Origin: UBA7985 sp002711265
Lineage (GTDB): Bacteria > Pseudomonadota > Alphaproteobacteria > UBA7985
NCBI GenBank assembly: GCA_965660945.1
Contig: CBFIBS010000009.1
Coordinates: forward strand, 1 to 64,000
Length of the DNA stretch: 64,000 bases
Direction: 5' to 3'
Below, in pieces: positions 8,972-16,866 of this stretch (its first letter is position 1; each line of letters opens with the position of its first letter). Both the position numbers and the translations under genes were made by a program. A model generated the notes under the pieces. That model searched no databases and had not been told where the DNA came from. It saw only the letters and a list, made by a program, of their open reading frames with translations.

Positions 8972-10285
8972 CTAGCCAAGGATGCGGACTGGCGAGAACG
9001 CCCCTCCGCCAGCACCCTGTCCCCCGACCGTGCGGGTCGTATCCAGACCCCACAGATCCCGGGCCACGCCCGCATAGACGCTGCGGAAATCGGTGGTGTG
9101 CACCATGTCGCGGTCGACCAGATCGCGCGCCTCCAGCGACGGCCGCTGACCGCCCAGCCCGCCCTTGACCGCGCCGCCGGCGAGGATCACCGGCGCTGCC
9201 GTGCCGTGGTCGGTGCCCGCCGAGCCGTTCTCGTAGAACCGGCGCCCGAACTCCGAGTAGGTCATCAGCGTCACCTGCTGCCACAGGCCCATGTCGCGGG
9301 CGGCGCGCTCAAAGCCTGCCAGCGCTTGATCGAGCTCGGAGAGCAGGAAGGCGTGCGCCTCCTCCTGGTTGGCGTGGGTGTCGAAACCGCCGTGACTGAC
9401 CTTGAACACCGGGGTGCTCACACCGGCGTCGAGCAGCTGCAGCGCCACGGTTAGCTGTAGCCCCAGCAGGCTGTCGGGCATGCCGAAGTCGCGCTGCGCC
9501 GAGGCGCGGATCTTCCGCTCCAGCAGGTCGGCGGTGCCGAGCGCGTTACTGTGCACGCTCAGCACGTGTTCCAGCGCCGCATTCCCGCCCGAGGGCCGGA
9601 CGGCATGGGCAGCTGCGCTGGTGTCGTCCATGCCAGCGCCCATCGTACCAGCGCCCATTGCGCCACTGATCTCGTCGGTATCGTCGTAGCCGCCCAGCAC
9701 CCCGGCGGCGCGCAGGGCGTCGGTCTGCTCGAAAAATCCTTCGATTTCCTCCAGCCCCGTAAAGCGACCCGGCCCGCGCAGCGGCCCCATTTCTCCGCCC
9801 AGACGAATGCCGTCGGTGTCCAGTTCCAGCCCGCCTTCGGGGCTGCTCATCAAGCGCGAGATCCAGCCCTGTGTGGCCTTGCTGTCTGCCCTCATCCCGG
9901 CGTTCCAGATTTCGATCGAGCGGAAGTGGCTGCGGTTGGGGTCGGGATAGCCGACGCCTTCGATCAGGCGCAGGTCGCCCCGCTCCCACGTCCGTGCCAG
10001 CCCGCCGAGGCTGGGGTGCAGGCCGCTGTCGCTGTTCAGTCCCAGCACCTCCGAGCCGGAGAGCGCCAGCGTCGGGCGGGCGCGGTGGTAGTTGTCATCC
10101 CGGAAGGGGATCAGCGTGTTGAGCCCGTCGTTGCCCCCTTCGAGTTCGATCAGGATCAGGCTGTGGTTGCCCCCGGTGGCGGCACCCGCCGCCCAAACAG
10201 GCGTGCTCAGCACGGGCAGGGCGGCAGCAGAGGCCCCAAGCAGACGCAGCCAGCTACGGCGGTTCATGGAGAGTTCGGTGGTCAT
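8972..10285 (-). CDS. DUF1501 domain-containing secreted protein
   Basis: The 437-residue protein begins with a twin-arginine signal (MNRRSWLRLLGASAAALPV) and, after cleavage, starts the DUF1501 fold with LILIELEGGNDGLNTLIPF, resembling alkaline-phosphatase/sulfatase superfamily proteins. Further DUF1501 features are NRSHFRSIEIWNAG, HGGFDTHANQ and EFGRRFYENGSAGTDHG. The ATG at 10285 has AAAGGA 8 bases upstream. DUF1501 proteins are usually encoded beside DUF1800 proteins, as here (35 bp gap), and the pair is thought to act outside the cytoplasm; biochemical function is not established. The upstream sigma and anti-sigma genes on the same strand suggest stress-type control. Confidence 0.92.
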   Translation of the reverse strand: MTTELSMNRRSWLRLLGASAAALPVLSTPVWAAGAATGGNHSLILIELEGGNDGLNTLIPFRDDNYHRARPTLALSGSEVLGLNSDSGLHPSLGGLARTWERGDLRLIEGVGYPDPNRSHFRSIEIWNAGMRADSKATQGWISRLMSSPEGGLELDTDGIRLGGEMGPLRGPGRFTGLEEIEGFFEQTDALRAAGVLGGYDDTDEISGAMGAGTMGAGMDDTSAAAHAVRPSGGNAALEHVLSVHSNALGTADLLERKIRASAQRDFGMPDSLLGLQLTVALQLLDAGVSTPVFKVSHGGFDTHANQEEAHAFLLSELDQALAGFERAARDMGLWQQVTLMTYSEFGRRFYENGSAGTDHGTAAPVILAGGAVKGGLGGQRPSLEARDLVDRDMVHTTDFRSVYAGVARDLWGLDTTRTVGGQGAGGGAFSPVRILG

Positions 10286-10320
10286 GGTCGTCGTCCTTTC
10301 ATCCCGTCACAGCGGGGCTG

Positions 10321-12594
10321 TCATTTCAGGTTAAAGCGGGGGTCGAGGATCAGCGCGGTCAGCAGCTGTTCGAGGCTGTCGTCGCCCTCGATGGCAAAGG
10401 ATGCGGTCGCCAGATCCGGGTTCGGCACGGGCAGCAGCAGGCCTTCGATGGCTTCTGCGGTTCGCAGATCAGCGGGCAGGGCAGCCAGCCAGTCCTGCGG
10501 CCCGGCATGGGTTTCGCTCAGCCGCGCCTGGTAACGGGCCACAACCACCTCGTAGAGCGCGCCGTAGACGTCATCCACGCGCTCTTCGTCCGGGGTCGCG
10601 CCCGCGCTCGCCGGACCGGCCAGCGCCAGCAGTTCCGCGGCGAGGCCGAGGCTGTTTGGGCGGCTGTATCCGCGCTCGAGGCTTGGCGCCTGCCGCAGGG
10701 CGCGGGCGAGGGTGCCGCGCCGGGCGAAGCGGTTGGCAACTTCTGTCGCAGCACGCTGGACATCGCCGAAAGTTGGCACGCTCTCGCCGGGGTCTTCGGC
10801 CGCGTCCTCGGCCAGATAGGCCCAGGTCTGGTCGTCACGGACCGCCTTGATCAGCTCGGGCAGGGCACGGACCAGCGCGGCGAGAAAATCGGCCTCGTCC
10901 CCGCTCAGCCGGCGCACACCCTCGGACATGTCGTCGGGTGAAATGAAGAACTCGACGCCGGCTTCCTCGTCGGCCTCTTCTTCGAAGCCGTCTTCGTCGA
11001 CATAGGGCAAAGTGCGGGCGAGCAGGGCCTGTAGCGGGCAACCCGCACCGCAGTTCTCACTGCCGACCCCGAGGTAGATTTCGCTCTCCCCGCGGCTGCT
11101 ACTCGCCTCCTGCCCGGCGCCGACGAAGAACCGGAAATCGCGGAAGGTCTGGCCCCGGAACCCAACGTCGTAGAGCTGCAGCTCGACCCCGGTCTCCTGC
11201 CAGTCTTCATCGCGGACCTGCCAGGCCCAGCCCAGGGCAACCTCACCCACGCGGAAGCCGCTGGTCTCGGTCCCTTGCGCTTGCGCGGCTTGCCCGGTCA
11301 CGGGCGCAGCGGCTGCCGACCCGCCCTCGAAATCATCGTAGATCCACATCTCACCCAGATCCCGCAGCGCCGTCGAGCGCAGCGCGAGGCTTGAGTCGTT
11401 GATCCAGTCTGGCCCTTCTTGCCAGCCGGCCACGTTCGGCGGGAAGAACAGGGCTTGTCCGGCCTGCTCACTCCAGTCGGCGATCTCGCCCAGATAGCTC
11501 GGCGCGGTGCCGAAGCTGCGGTTGAAGCCGACGAACAGCTCGATCGGCGACTTGATCAGGGTGCCGTGATTGCCGGGCTCCCAGAACGCCGGTGTTTCCA
11601 GCAGTGCGCGGTACAGGGTCGGCAGGTCCCAGTCCGCCGCCCGCCAGCGCGCCACCATGATGTCGATCTGCGCCGGGTCGGGGGTCTCGGAGATAAAGTA
11701 GCGCCACAGCTGCTCGGCGATATAGGAGCCGAAGGCGGGCTGGGCGAGGATCAGGTCGGGCAGGTTGTCGGCGTTGAAGCGACCGGACTGGCCGAAGATC
11801 GTCTTCTTGCCGTCGTCGTGCTGACCCTCCCAGAGGCGGAACTGACCGCGCTCGTCGATGCCGTAGCCGGTCAGCGCGCGGGCGACCTCGCGGATATCGG
11901 CTTCGGTGTAGCCGCGCCCCTGTCCCAGCGTGAACAGCTCCAGCAGCTCGCGGGCGAGGTTTTCGTTCGGGGCGCCTTTGACGTTCTCGACGTTGCTCAG
12001 ATAGAGCAGCATCGCCGGGTCACGCAGCTGCAGCGCCAGCATATCCCGGAACGAGCCATTGAGGCTGTTGCGGATGGTGAGGAACTTGCTCGCCGTCAGC
12101 TGCGCGTCTTCGTGGTTTTCGAACGAAGTCACGAAGTGGTCCATCCAGAACAGGGTCATCTGCTCCTTGAACGGACTATCCGAGCCGATCATCTCCACGG
12201 CCCACCATCCCTGCAGGGCCTGCAGGTTGATGAACTGCTGCCCCAGGGCGAGCTCGCCGAGGGTCTCGTTCTTGGCATAGAGAAATTCGACCGGGATCGG
12301 CCAGTCATAAAGATACTGGGGCAGGGGTTGGGCATCAGGCGCCCAGGTGTCGTCGAGGATACTAGCGACCAGCGCGCTGCGGGGCTGCCCGACAAAGGCC
12401 CTGAGGTCAGCCGGCGCCGCGCCAAAGCTGGTGCGGGTCAGGGCGTGGCGCACGTCTCCGGCGTTTAGCGGCTGGCTCAGGTTTGCGTCGCCGCCGGTCT
12501 GGGCGAAGGCTGGGGTCATGGCCGACCCCATTGCCGCACCGAGGGCGAAGGTCGCAGCGCCGACCAGAAGCCGGGCAGGGTTCAGGGTTTTCAT
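10321..12594 (-). CDS. DUF1800 domain-containing secreted protein
   Basis: The 757-residue product has a signal peptide ending near PAFAQ (residue 32) and the DUF1800 layout: DVRHALTRTSFGA near the mature N terminus, MTLFWMDHFVTSF, NLARELLELFTLGQG.GYTEADIREVARALTG in the middle, and PPNVAGWQEG.DWIN towards the end of the domain. About 200 extra residues after the domain are acidic and contain a CGAGC pair. The ATG at 12594 is preceded by AAGGAG. DUF1800 proteins are exported proteins of unknown chemistry paired with DUF1501. The spacing to DUF1501 (35 bp) indicates one transcript. Confidence 0.92.
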   Translation of the reverse strand: MKTLNPARLLVGAATFALGAAMGSAMTPAFAQTGGDANLSQPLNAGDVRHALTRTSFGAAPADLRAFVGQPRSALVASILDDTWAPDAQPLPQYLYDWPIPVEFLYAKNETLGELALGQQFINLQALQGWWAVEMIGSDSPFKEQMTLFWMDHFVTSFENHEDAQLTASKFLTIRNSLNGSFRDMLALQLRDPAMLLYLSNVENVKGAPNENLARELLELFTLGQGRGYTEADIREVARALTGYGIDERGQFRLWEGQHDDGKKTIFGQSGRFNADNLPDLILAQPAFGSYIAEQLWRYFISETPDPAQIDIMVARWRAADWDLPTLYRALLETPAFWEPGNHGTLIKSPIELFVGFNRSFGTAPSYLGEIADWSEQAGQALFFPPNVAGWQEGPDWINDSSLALRSTALRDLGEMWIYDDFEGGSAAAAPVTGQAAQAQGTETSGFRVGEVALGWAWQVRDEDWQETGVELQLYDVGFRGQTFRDFRFFVGAGQEASSSRGESEIYLGVGSENCGAGCPLQALLARTLPYVDEDGFEEEADEEAGVEFFISPDDMSEGVRRLSGDEADFLAALVRALPELIKAVRDDQTWAYLAEDAAEDPGESVPTFGDVQRAATEVANRFARRGTLARALRQAPSLERGYSRPNSLGLAAELLALAGPASAGATPDEERVDDVYGALYEVVVARYQARLSETHAGPQDWLAALPADLRTAEAIEGLLLPVPNPDLATASFAIEGDDSLEQLLTALILDPRFNLK

Positions 12595-12710
12595 CTTTCG
12601 TCTCCTTGAAGATGAGGTGTGGTTCGCTAGTCAGGGTCAGTCGATTGGTGCCGGGCAGCACCGGATTGTGGGGTTGGGTGACGGCCCGGCTTCAGGTCAG
12701 GTCGGTCTCA

Positions 12711-13160
12711 TCAAAGGGGCCACAGAACGAAATCCTCCCCTTCGAACAGCAGCTCCATCAGCGCCCCGCGTTTGTCCAGTGGCAGGGTGGCCAGGTAGCC
12801 CACGAAGTCCTCGAACAGCGCGCGCGACAGGGCCGTGCGCTCGTCCTCGATCTGGTTAAAGGTCTCGAACAGTACTTCGGGCCGGATGTCTTCTTCCCAG
12901 AGCTGCTCGAGCACGAAGTCGGTCTGCTCGTCCATCCGCATCACCAGTTCGTCGATGCTGATGTCCCGGCTTTCGAGCAGGGCGTCGAGGTCGGCCCAGT
13001 CGTTGTCGTCGAAGCCGGTTTCCTCCAGGACGGCCCAGGGGTCTTCTTCTCCGGCCGGGTTTCCCCAGTTCTGCCAGACGACATAACCGGCGGCGCTGAC
13101 GACACCGATGTTGAGGAACAGCGATCCGAGCGCGATCCACAGGATGAGTGGGTTTTTCAT
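12711..13160 (-). CDS. Periplasmic heavy-metal-sensor / CpxP-like membrane-anchored protein
   Basis: The 149-residue protein has one N-terminal membrane anchor (LILWIALGSLFLNIGVVSAAGYVVW) followed by an acidic, helical domain of about 110 residues. The overall form (short anchor, all-helical acidic periplasmic part, gene next to a sigma and an anti-sigma) resembles CnrX/Spy/CpxP-type periplasmic sensors. No His or Cys cluster that would mark metal binding is visible. It starts three bases after the anti-sigma stop. Its most likely job is sensing an envelope signal and influencing the anti-sigma factor, which is inference from context. Confidence 0.6.
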   Translation of the reverse strand: MKNPLILWIALGSLFLNIGVVSAAGYVVWQNWGNPAGEEDPWAVLEETGFDDNDWADLDALLESRDISIDELVMRMDEQTDFVLEQLWEEDIRPEVLFETFNQIEDERTALSRALFEDFVGYLATLPLDKRGALMELLFEGEDFVLWPL

Positions 13161-13163
13161 GGC

Positions 13164-13565
13164 CTATTTCTCCCGACTACCGCTGCGAACCTTAAGGTTC
13201 AGTGCATCGCCAACACCGCGAAACTCGACCTGCATGGTCGGCTGGCTGCTGCTGCCCAGACCGCCACCGGAGAGCAGACCGCTGGCCAGCTGTGCCCCGG
13301 CGGTGGCGCCCAGCCCGAAGCAGGCAGCCAGTCCCATGACCAGCGCTGCCATCCGCACCCGGCCGCCCGAGGCTCGGCGTTCCTGCCGGGCAGCGCCAGC
13401 GGCGTCGGTCGCCTGCGCCGCCACCTCGGCGGCATCCAGCAGCAGCACGGCAAGGTCCGGGTCGGCCAGCATGGCGCGGTCGAGCGTGGCCTGTTCCTCT
13501 CGGTTCAGGCGCTCCCCGCCCGCCCGCCGGGCGATCAAGATCAGAATATCGTCGTTGTCCGTCAT
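13164..13565 (-). CDS. Probable membrane-bound anti-sigma factor
   Basis: This 133-residue protein has a cytoplasmic N-terminal half of about 75 residues rich in Asp/Glu/Ala (GERLNREEQATLDRAMLADP) and one membrane segment (MAALVMGLAACFGLGATAG), followed by about 45 periplasmic residues. Its ATG overlaps the stop of the sigma gene by four bases (ATGA), the usual arrangement for a sigma/anti-sigma pair. There is no zinc-binding HxxxCxxC motif, so it is not a classical ZAS-type anti-sigma. The call depends on position and topology more than on sequence identity. Confidence 0.65.
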   Translation of the reverse strand: MTDNDDILILIARRAGGERLNREEQATLDRAMLADPDLAVLLLDAAEVAAQATDAAGAARQERRASGGRVRMAALVMGLAACFGLGATAGAQLASGLLSGGGLGSSSQPTMQVEFRGVGDALNLKVRSGSREK

Positions 13566-14194
13566 GGCCTGTCCCCCACAGGTCGGTCGTCGGTCGTTGC
13601 CGACGTTGTGTCGTGCCCGCCGTTGTGGTCATCGGGGAAGGTCCCGTCAGGCCGCAAGCCGGCGTCACGCAGTTTCTTCAGCGCCCGTGCCTTGAGCACG
13701 CGCACAGTGTTTTCGGAAATATCCAGCGCCCGGGCGATATCCGGCCCCTGCATGTCCCGTTCGAAGGTCAGGCGCAGGACCAGCCCTTCACGATCGCTGA
13801 GCAGGCCCTCGGGCACGACCTCGGCGATCTTCTGACCGCCGGCTGCCGGGGCGACGGCCATCGCCTCCGCCGCGCTCAGGTCGGCGCCGCTGTGCCGCCG
13901 GGCGGCGCGCAGGCTGTTCGATGCGGTCGAGCCCCCGACCACGGCGAGAAAGGCCCGGATCGAGCCACGGCCGGGATCGAACCGCCGCAGCAGGGCAAAG
14001 TCATCAGCCGTGATCCGCTCCAGCGACGCGCTGATCGCGTCCTGAAACAGCCCGGCGTCGGGCTTCAGTCCCTGTCTGACAAAGGTTCGGTGCACGGCGG
14101 CCTCCAAAACGGGTCGTGCATTGAGAATAAACCGGCTCCAAGCGCGTTCTTCCCCTGCCAGCAGGGCTGAGAAATCGGTTTGATCCAGATCCAT
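13562..14194 (-). CDS. RNA polymerase sigma factor, ECF-like
   Basis: The 210-residue protein has a divergent region 2 (about residues 25-110) and a clear region 4 helix-turn-helix: LSDREGLVLRLTFERDMQGPD followed by IARALDISENTVRVLKARAL. The C-terminal 30 residues are a disordered, Asp/Thr-rich tail. ECF sigma factors redirect RNA polymerase to stress promoters. Four genes follow in order (anti-sigma, sensor-like, DUF1800, DUF1501), so the DUF pair probably belongs to its regulon. I looked for a self-recognised promoter in the 100 bp upstream and did not find one I could defend. The start has an alternative upstream reading, but this ATG begins the conserved part. Confidence 0.75.
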   Translation of the reverse strand: MDLDQTDFSALLAGEERAWSRFILNARPVLEAAVHRTFVRQGLKPDAGLFQDAISASLERITADDFALLRRFDPGRGSIRAFLAVVGGSTASNSLRAARRHSGADLSAAEAMAVAPAAGGQKIAEVVPEGLLSDREGLVLRLTFERDMQGPDIARALDISENTVRVLKARALKKLRDAGLRPDGTFPDDHNGGHDTTSATTDDRPVGDRP

Positions 14195-14297
14195 TCCAGC
14201 ACACGAAAGTTCGTTGTTTCAGAAGCCTTACACGGGCAGACTGGCATAGCGTTTACGCCCGATCCATTTTTTTCATAAAAATCGAACAAGGTGCCCC

Positions 14298-15119
14298 ATG
14301 GCTCAGGAACCCCAGCAGTTTGTCAGCCTTTCCCACGGCCGCGTGCACTATCGCGCAGCCGGGCCAAGCGACGGGCCTGTCGTGGTGCTGATCCACGGTT
14401 TTTCCTTCGCCAGCTGGTGCTTCAACTTCCTCGGGCCGCTGCTCGAGGACGCCGGATACCGGGTGTTCGCCCCCGACCTCTATGGGCGTGGGTTCAGCGA
14501 CCGTCCGGACGTGCGCCACGACCGGGGCCTCTATAACCAGATGCTGGCTGAATTCCTCGATGCCGTCGGCGTCGAAGAGCCGGCGGTTCTCGTCGGCAAC
14601 TCCATGGGCGGGGCGATCGTTGCCGACTTTGCCGCGCACTACCCGGGGCAGGTACGGGGCTTGGCGCTGGTGGTCACGGCGGGGCTGCGGCTGTCGCGGC
14701 CCATGAGTCTGGGCTGGCTGGGGGTGCCGCTTATCGGCGACCTAATCTGGCGCTGGATCGGCCCGGATATCGCGGCATCGTCTTCGCCCGACCCGGTGGT
14801 GCGGGAGATGGCCAACGCCGCCGTCAAGCAGCAGGCGGAAATCACGGGTTACTACGCGGCGCTGCTGAGCACGCTGCGCAACTTCCCGCTCGACGGCATG
14901 GGGGAGAGCTTCGAGACCTTGAGCATTCAGGGTACGCCGGTCCACGCGCTGTTCAGCGCCAAGGATGCGCTGATCCCGGTTGAGTCGGCCGAAGTGCTGT
15001 CTGCGCTGATCCCTCGCGCGACGGTCGAGGTCGTCGACGACGCCAGCCACGATCTGGTCATGGAGCAGCCAGAGCGCGTCGCCGCAGCTGTCGCTAGGCT
15101 TATTTCGCCAGATCGCTGA
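14298..15119 (+). CDS. Alpha/beta-fold hydrolase
   Basis: The 273-residue protein has the standard alpha/beta-hydrolase layout. The oxyanion motif is IHGF (residues 32-35), the nucleophile S102 sits in VGNSMGGA, D223 (AKDALIP) is the likely acid, and H251 (DDASHDLVM) the catalytic base. There is no signal peptide. The substrate cannot be told from sequence; related enzymes are esterases, lipases or C-C hydrolases. AAGGTG precedes the ATG. It is divergent from the sigma gene and its last 20 bp overlap the 3' end of the malonyl-CoA decarboxylase gene on the other strand. Confidence 0.88.
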   Translation: MAQEPQQFVSLSHGRVHYRAAGPSDGPVVVLIHGFSFASWCFNFLGPLLEDAGYRVFAPDLYGRGFSDRPDVRHDRGLYNQMLAEFLDAVGVEEPAVLVGNSMGGAIVADFAAHYPGQVRGLALVVTAGLRLSRPMSLGWLGVPLIGDLIWRWIGPDIAASSSPDPVVREMANAAVKQQAEITGYYAALLSTLRNFPLDGMGESFETLSIQGTPVHALFSAKDALIPVESAEVLSALIPRATVEVVDDASHDLVMEQPERVAAAVARLISPDR

Positions 15120-16404
15120 TAGGTTTGGAGGCGGTGACGACGCCGTCGTTGACGTAGGCCTCGTGGTTCTCCTCGACCTTGCTCAGGTCGTAGCGGTAGT
15201 TGACCATCAGCCCCAGTGCTTCATCCAGACCGCGCGCTGACAGGTTCCCCACCGGGTTGAGCCGGTCGAGGATGGCGCCGTTGCCCAGATGGAAGCGCGC
15301 CACGGGGTCGATCGGCTGGCCGTCGCTGCGCTGCTCGCGCAGTAAATAGCGCGCGGCCAATGGCTCCAGCAGAGAGCGGGCTTCGGCCGACAGCACCTTG
15401 TCGCCCTGCCAGTCGGGGGTCTTCTGGATCGTCTCCAGCCTCGTGACTGCGGCGGCGGCAGCCTTATCCTGCCGCGCCCATTTACCAAAGCCCGGCACGG
15501 GCGAGAGTGTACAGAAGGTCTTCAGCCCCGGCAGTTCGCGGGAAAGGTCGCTGGCCACCTGCTTGATCAGGAAGTTTCCGAACGACACACCGCGCAAGCC
15601 AACCTGACAGTTGGTGATCGAGTAGAACACCGCCGCGGTCGCCTGCTCTGCCGTCACTTCCTCGCGGTCGGGGTCAAAGACCTCGTCGATCGCTGCCGGC
15701 ATGGTCTTCATCAGTGCGACCTGCACGAAGATCAGCGGTTCGTCGGGCATGGCGGGGTGAAAGAAGGCAAAGCAGCGCCGGTCCTGCGGCTGCACCCGGC
15801 TCTTGAGGTCGTCCCAGCTCTGGATCTCGTGCACCGCCTCGTATTCGAGCAGCTTTTCCAGCACGTTTGCCGGAAATGACCAATCGATGGCGTAGAGCAC
15901 CAGAAAGCCGCGGTTGAACCAGGCGTTGAACAGGAACTCGAAATCAGCATCGACCCGCTTGAGCTCGGGATGGTCACGCAGCAGCGGCAGCAGTGCTTCG
16001 CGCATATGCACCAGCGCCTCGGTCCCGCCTGGCGCCTGGTTGAGCTTGCGCAGCAGGCTCCGGCGCTTGGGCTCGACCGTCGCCATCAGGGTTTTCAGCG
16101 TCTGCGGAGAGTTGTCGGCGGCGAAGCGGTTCGCGGCCTGCAGCACCTGATCCGGGGCGGGGTCGAAGTCGGTCGCTAGCCGGGTGAAGAATTCGAGGTG
16201 ATAGTCCTGATCGAGCGCAGCGTAGGAGGCGAGCACGTCCTGCGCCAGCGCCACGCCGGAGGCTTCACCCGCCGAGCTGATCAGCCGCTGGCACTGCTCG
16301 ATCAGGCGCTCGGCCGTGGTTGCTGATCCGCCGCCGCCCAGCCACTTGGTGGGGGCGTCAATGATCGATGAAATCAGGGAAGACATCAGACTGGCTCTGG
16401 CCAT
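15100..16404 (-). CDS. Malonyl-CoA decarboxylase
   Basis: The 434-residue protein resembles the MLYCD family, which converts malonyl-CoA to acetyl-CoA and CO2. It has an N-terminal helical region (to about residue 170) and a C-terminal acyltransferase-like domain. Recognisable stretches are FEFLFNAWFNRGFLVL, RRCFAFFHPAMPDEPLIFVQ, FYSITNCQVGLRGVSFGNFL and FCTLSPVPGF. The ATG at 16404 is preferred because AGGA lies 9 bases upstream; a TTG at 16413 would sit almost on that site. It may detoxify malonyl-CoA or serve malonate use, but no malonate transporter is adjacent. tRNA-Pro lies 75 bp upstream on the same strand. Confidence 0.93.
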   Translation of the reverse strand: MARASLMSSLISSIIDAPTKWLGGGGSATTAERLIEQCQRLISSAGEASGVALAQDVLASYAALDQDYHLEFFTRLATDFDPAPDQVLQAANRFAADNSPQTLKTLMATVEPKRRSLLRKLNQAPGGTEALVHMREALLPLLRDHPELKRVDADFEFLFNAWFNRGFLVLYAIDWSFPANVLEKLLEYEAVHEIQSWDDLKSRVQPQDRRCFAFFHPAMPDEPLIFVQVALMKTMPAAIDEVFDPDREEVTAEQATAAVFYSITNCQVGLRGVSFGNFLIKQVASDLSRELPGLKTFCTLSPVPGFGKWARQDKAAAAAVTRLETIQKTPDWQGDKVLSAEARSLLEPLAARYLLREQRSDGQPIDPVARFHLGNGAILDRLNPVGNLSARGLDEALGLMVNYRYDLSKVEENHEAYVNDGVVTASKPISDLAK

Positions 16405-16478
16405 GGGACTCAATCCTGCTGCTGAAAACTGCTGTTGAGGTTGATGGTTCGAACAGACTGATGATGTGCGTAGAAAAA

Positions 16479-16555
16479 TGGTCGGGCTGGCGGGGTTCGA
16501 ACCCGCGACCTCTCGTCCCCCAGACGAACGCGCTACCAGGCTGCGCTACAGCCCG
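16479..16555 (-). tRNA. tRNA-Pro (anticodon GGG)
   Basis: On the minus strand 77 bases form a complete cloverleaf: acceptor arms CGGGCTG and CAGCCCG, encoded CCA, D-arm TAGCGCAGCCTGGTAGCGC, anticodon stem TTCGT/ACGAG with loop CTGGGGG (anticodon GGG) and T-arm GGGTTCGAACCC. The 5' end faces the low-GC region to its right. Confidence 0.97.
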
Positions 16556-16866
16556 ACTTTGACTGCAGTCCCTCACGTAGCGAGCCGGGGCGGGGAGATC
16601 AAGCGATGATTGGGCAGGGCGCCGGGGTGCGGATCGATTCTACCCGAATTACATTATGCGATTGAAGTCGGCGGTCGAGCCGTAGCCGGGTTAGAGAATC
16701 CCGGCCATCAACATTCTGAGTCCGGCTATTTTTTCACCTTAAGCGGGTAAATTCCTTACCCAGTAGATGACAATACACAGTGTTTTTCAGGATAATATCA
16801 TTAATGCGGATGCATCATCATTATCGCTTGGGCCAATTTTAGAAGAACGATAGCTTATATGTACAT
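16556..16866. other. Gene-free AT-rich stretch with hairpins
   Basis: No convincing gene is present. Base composition drops sharply compared with the flanks. It contains three inverted repeats: GCCGGG/CCCGGC (16685-16690 with 16700-16705), TAGCCGG/CCGGCTA (16683-16689 with 16722-16728, followed by TTTTTT) and GGGTAA/TTACCC (16745-16750 with 16756-16761). The first two share bases and cannot form together. Confidence 0.6.

Noticed and set aside
14195..14297. ECF-type autoregulatory promoter upstream of the sigma gene
   Set aside because: GAAAC-like and GGAA-like words exist but no -10 element at proper spacing could be defended.
16479..16555. tRNA-Pro as integration site of the low-GC patch
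   Set aside because: The tRNA 3' end faces away from the patch and I found no repeated 3' fragment on the far side.
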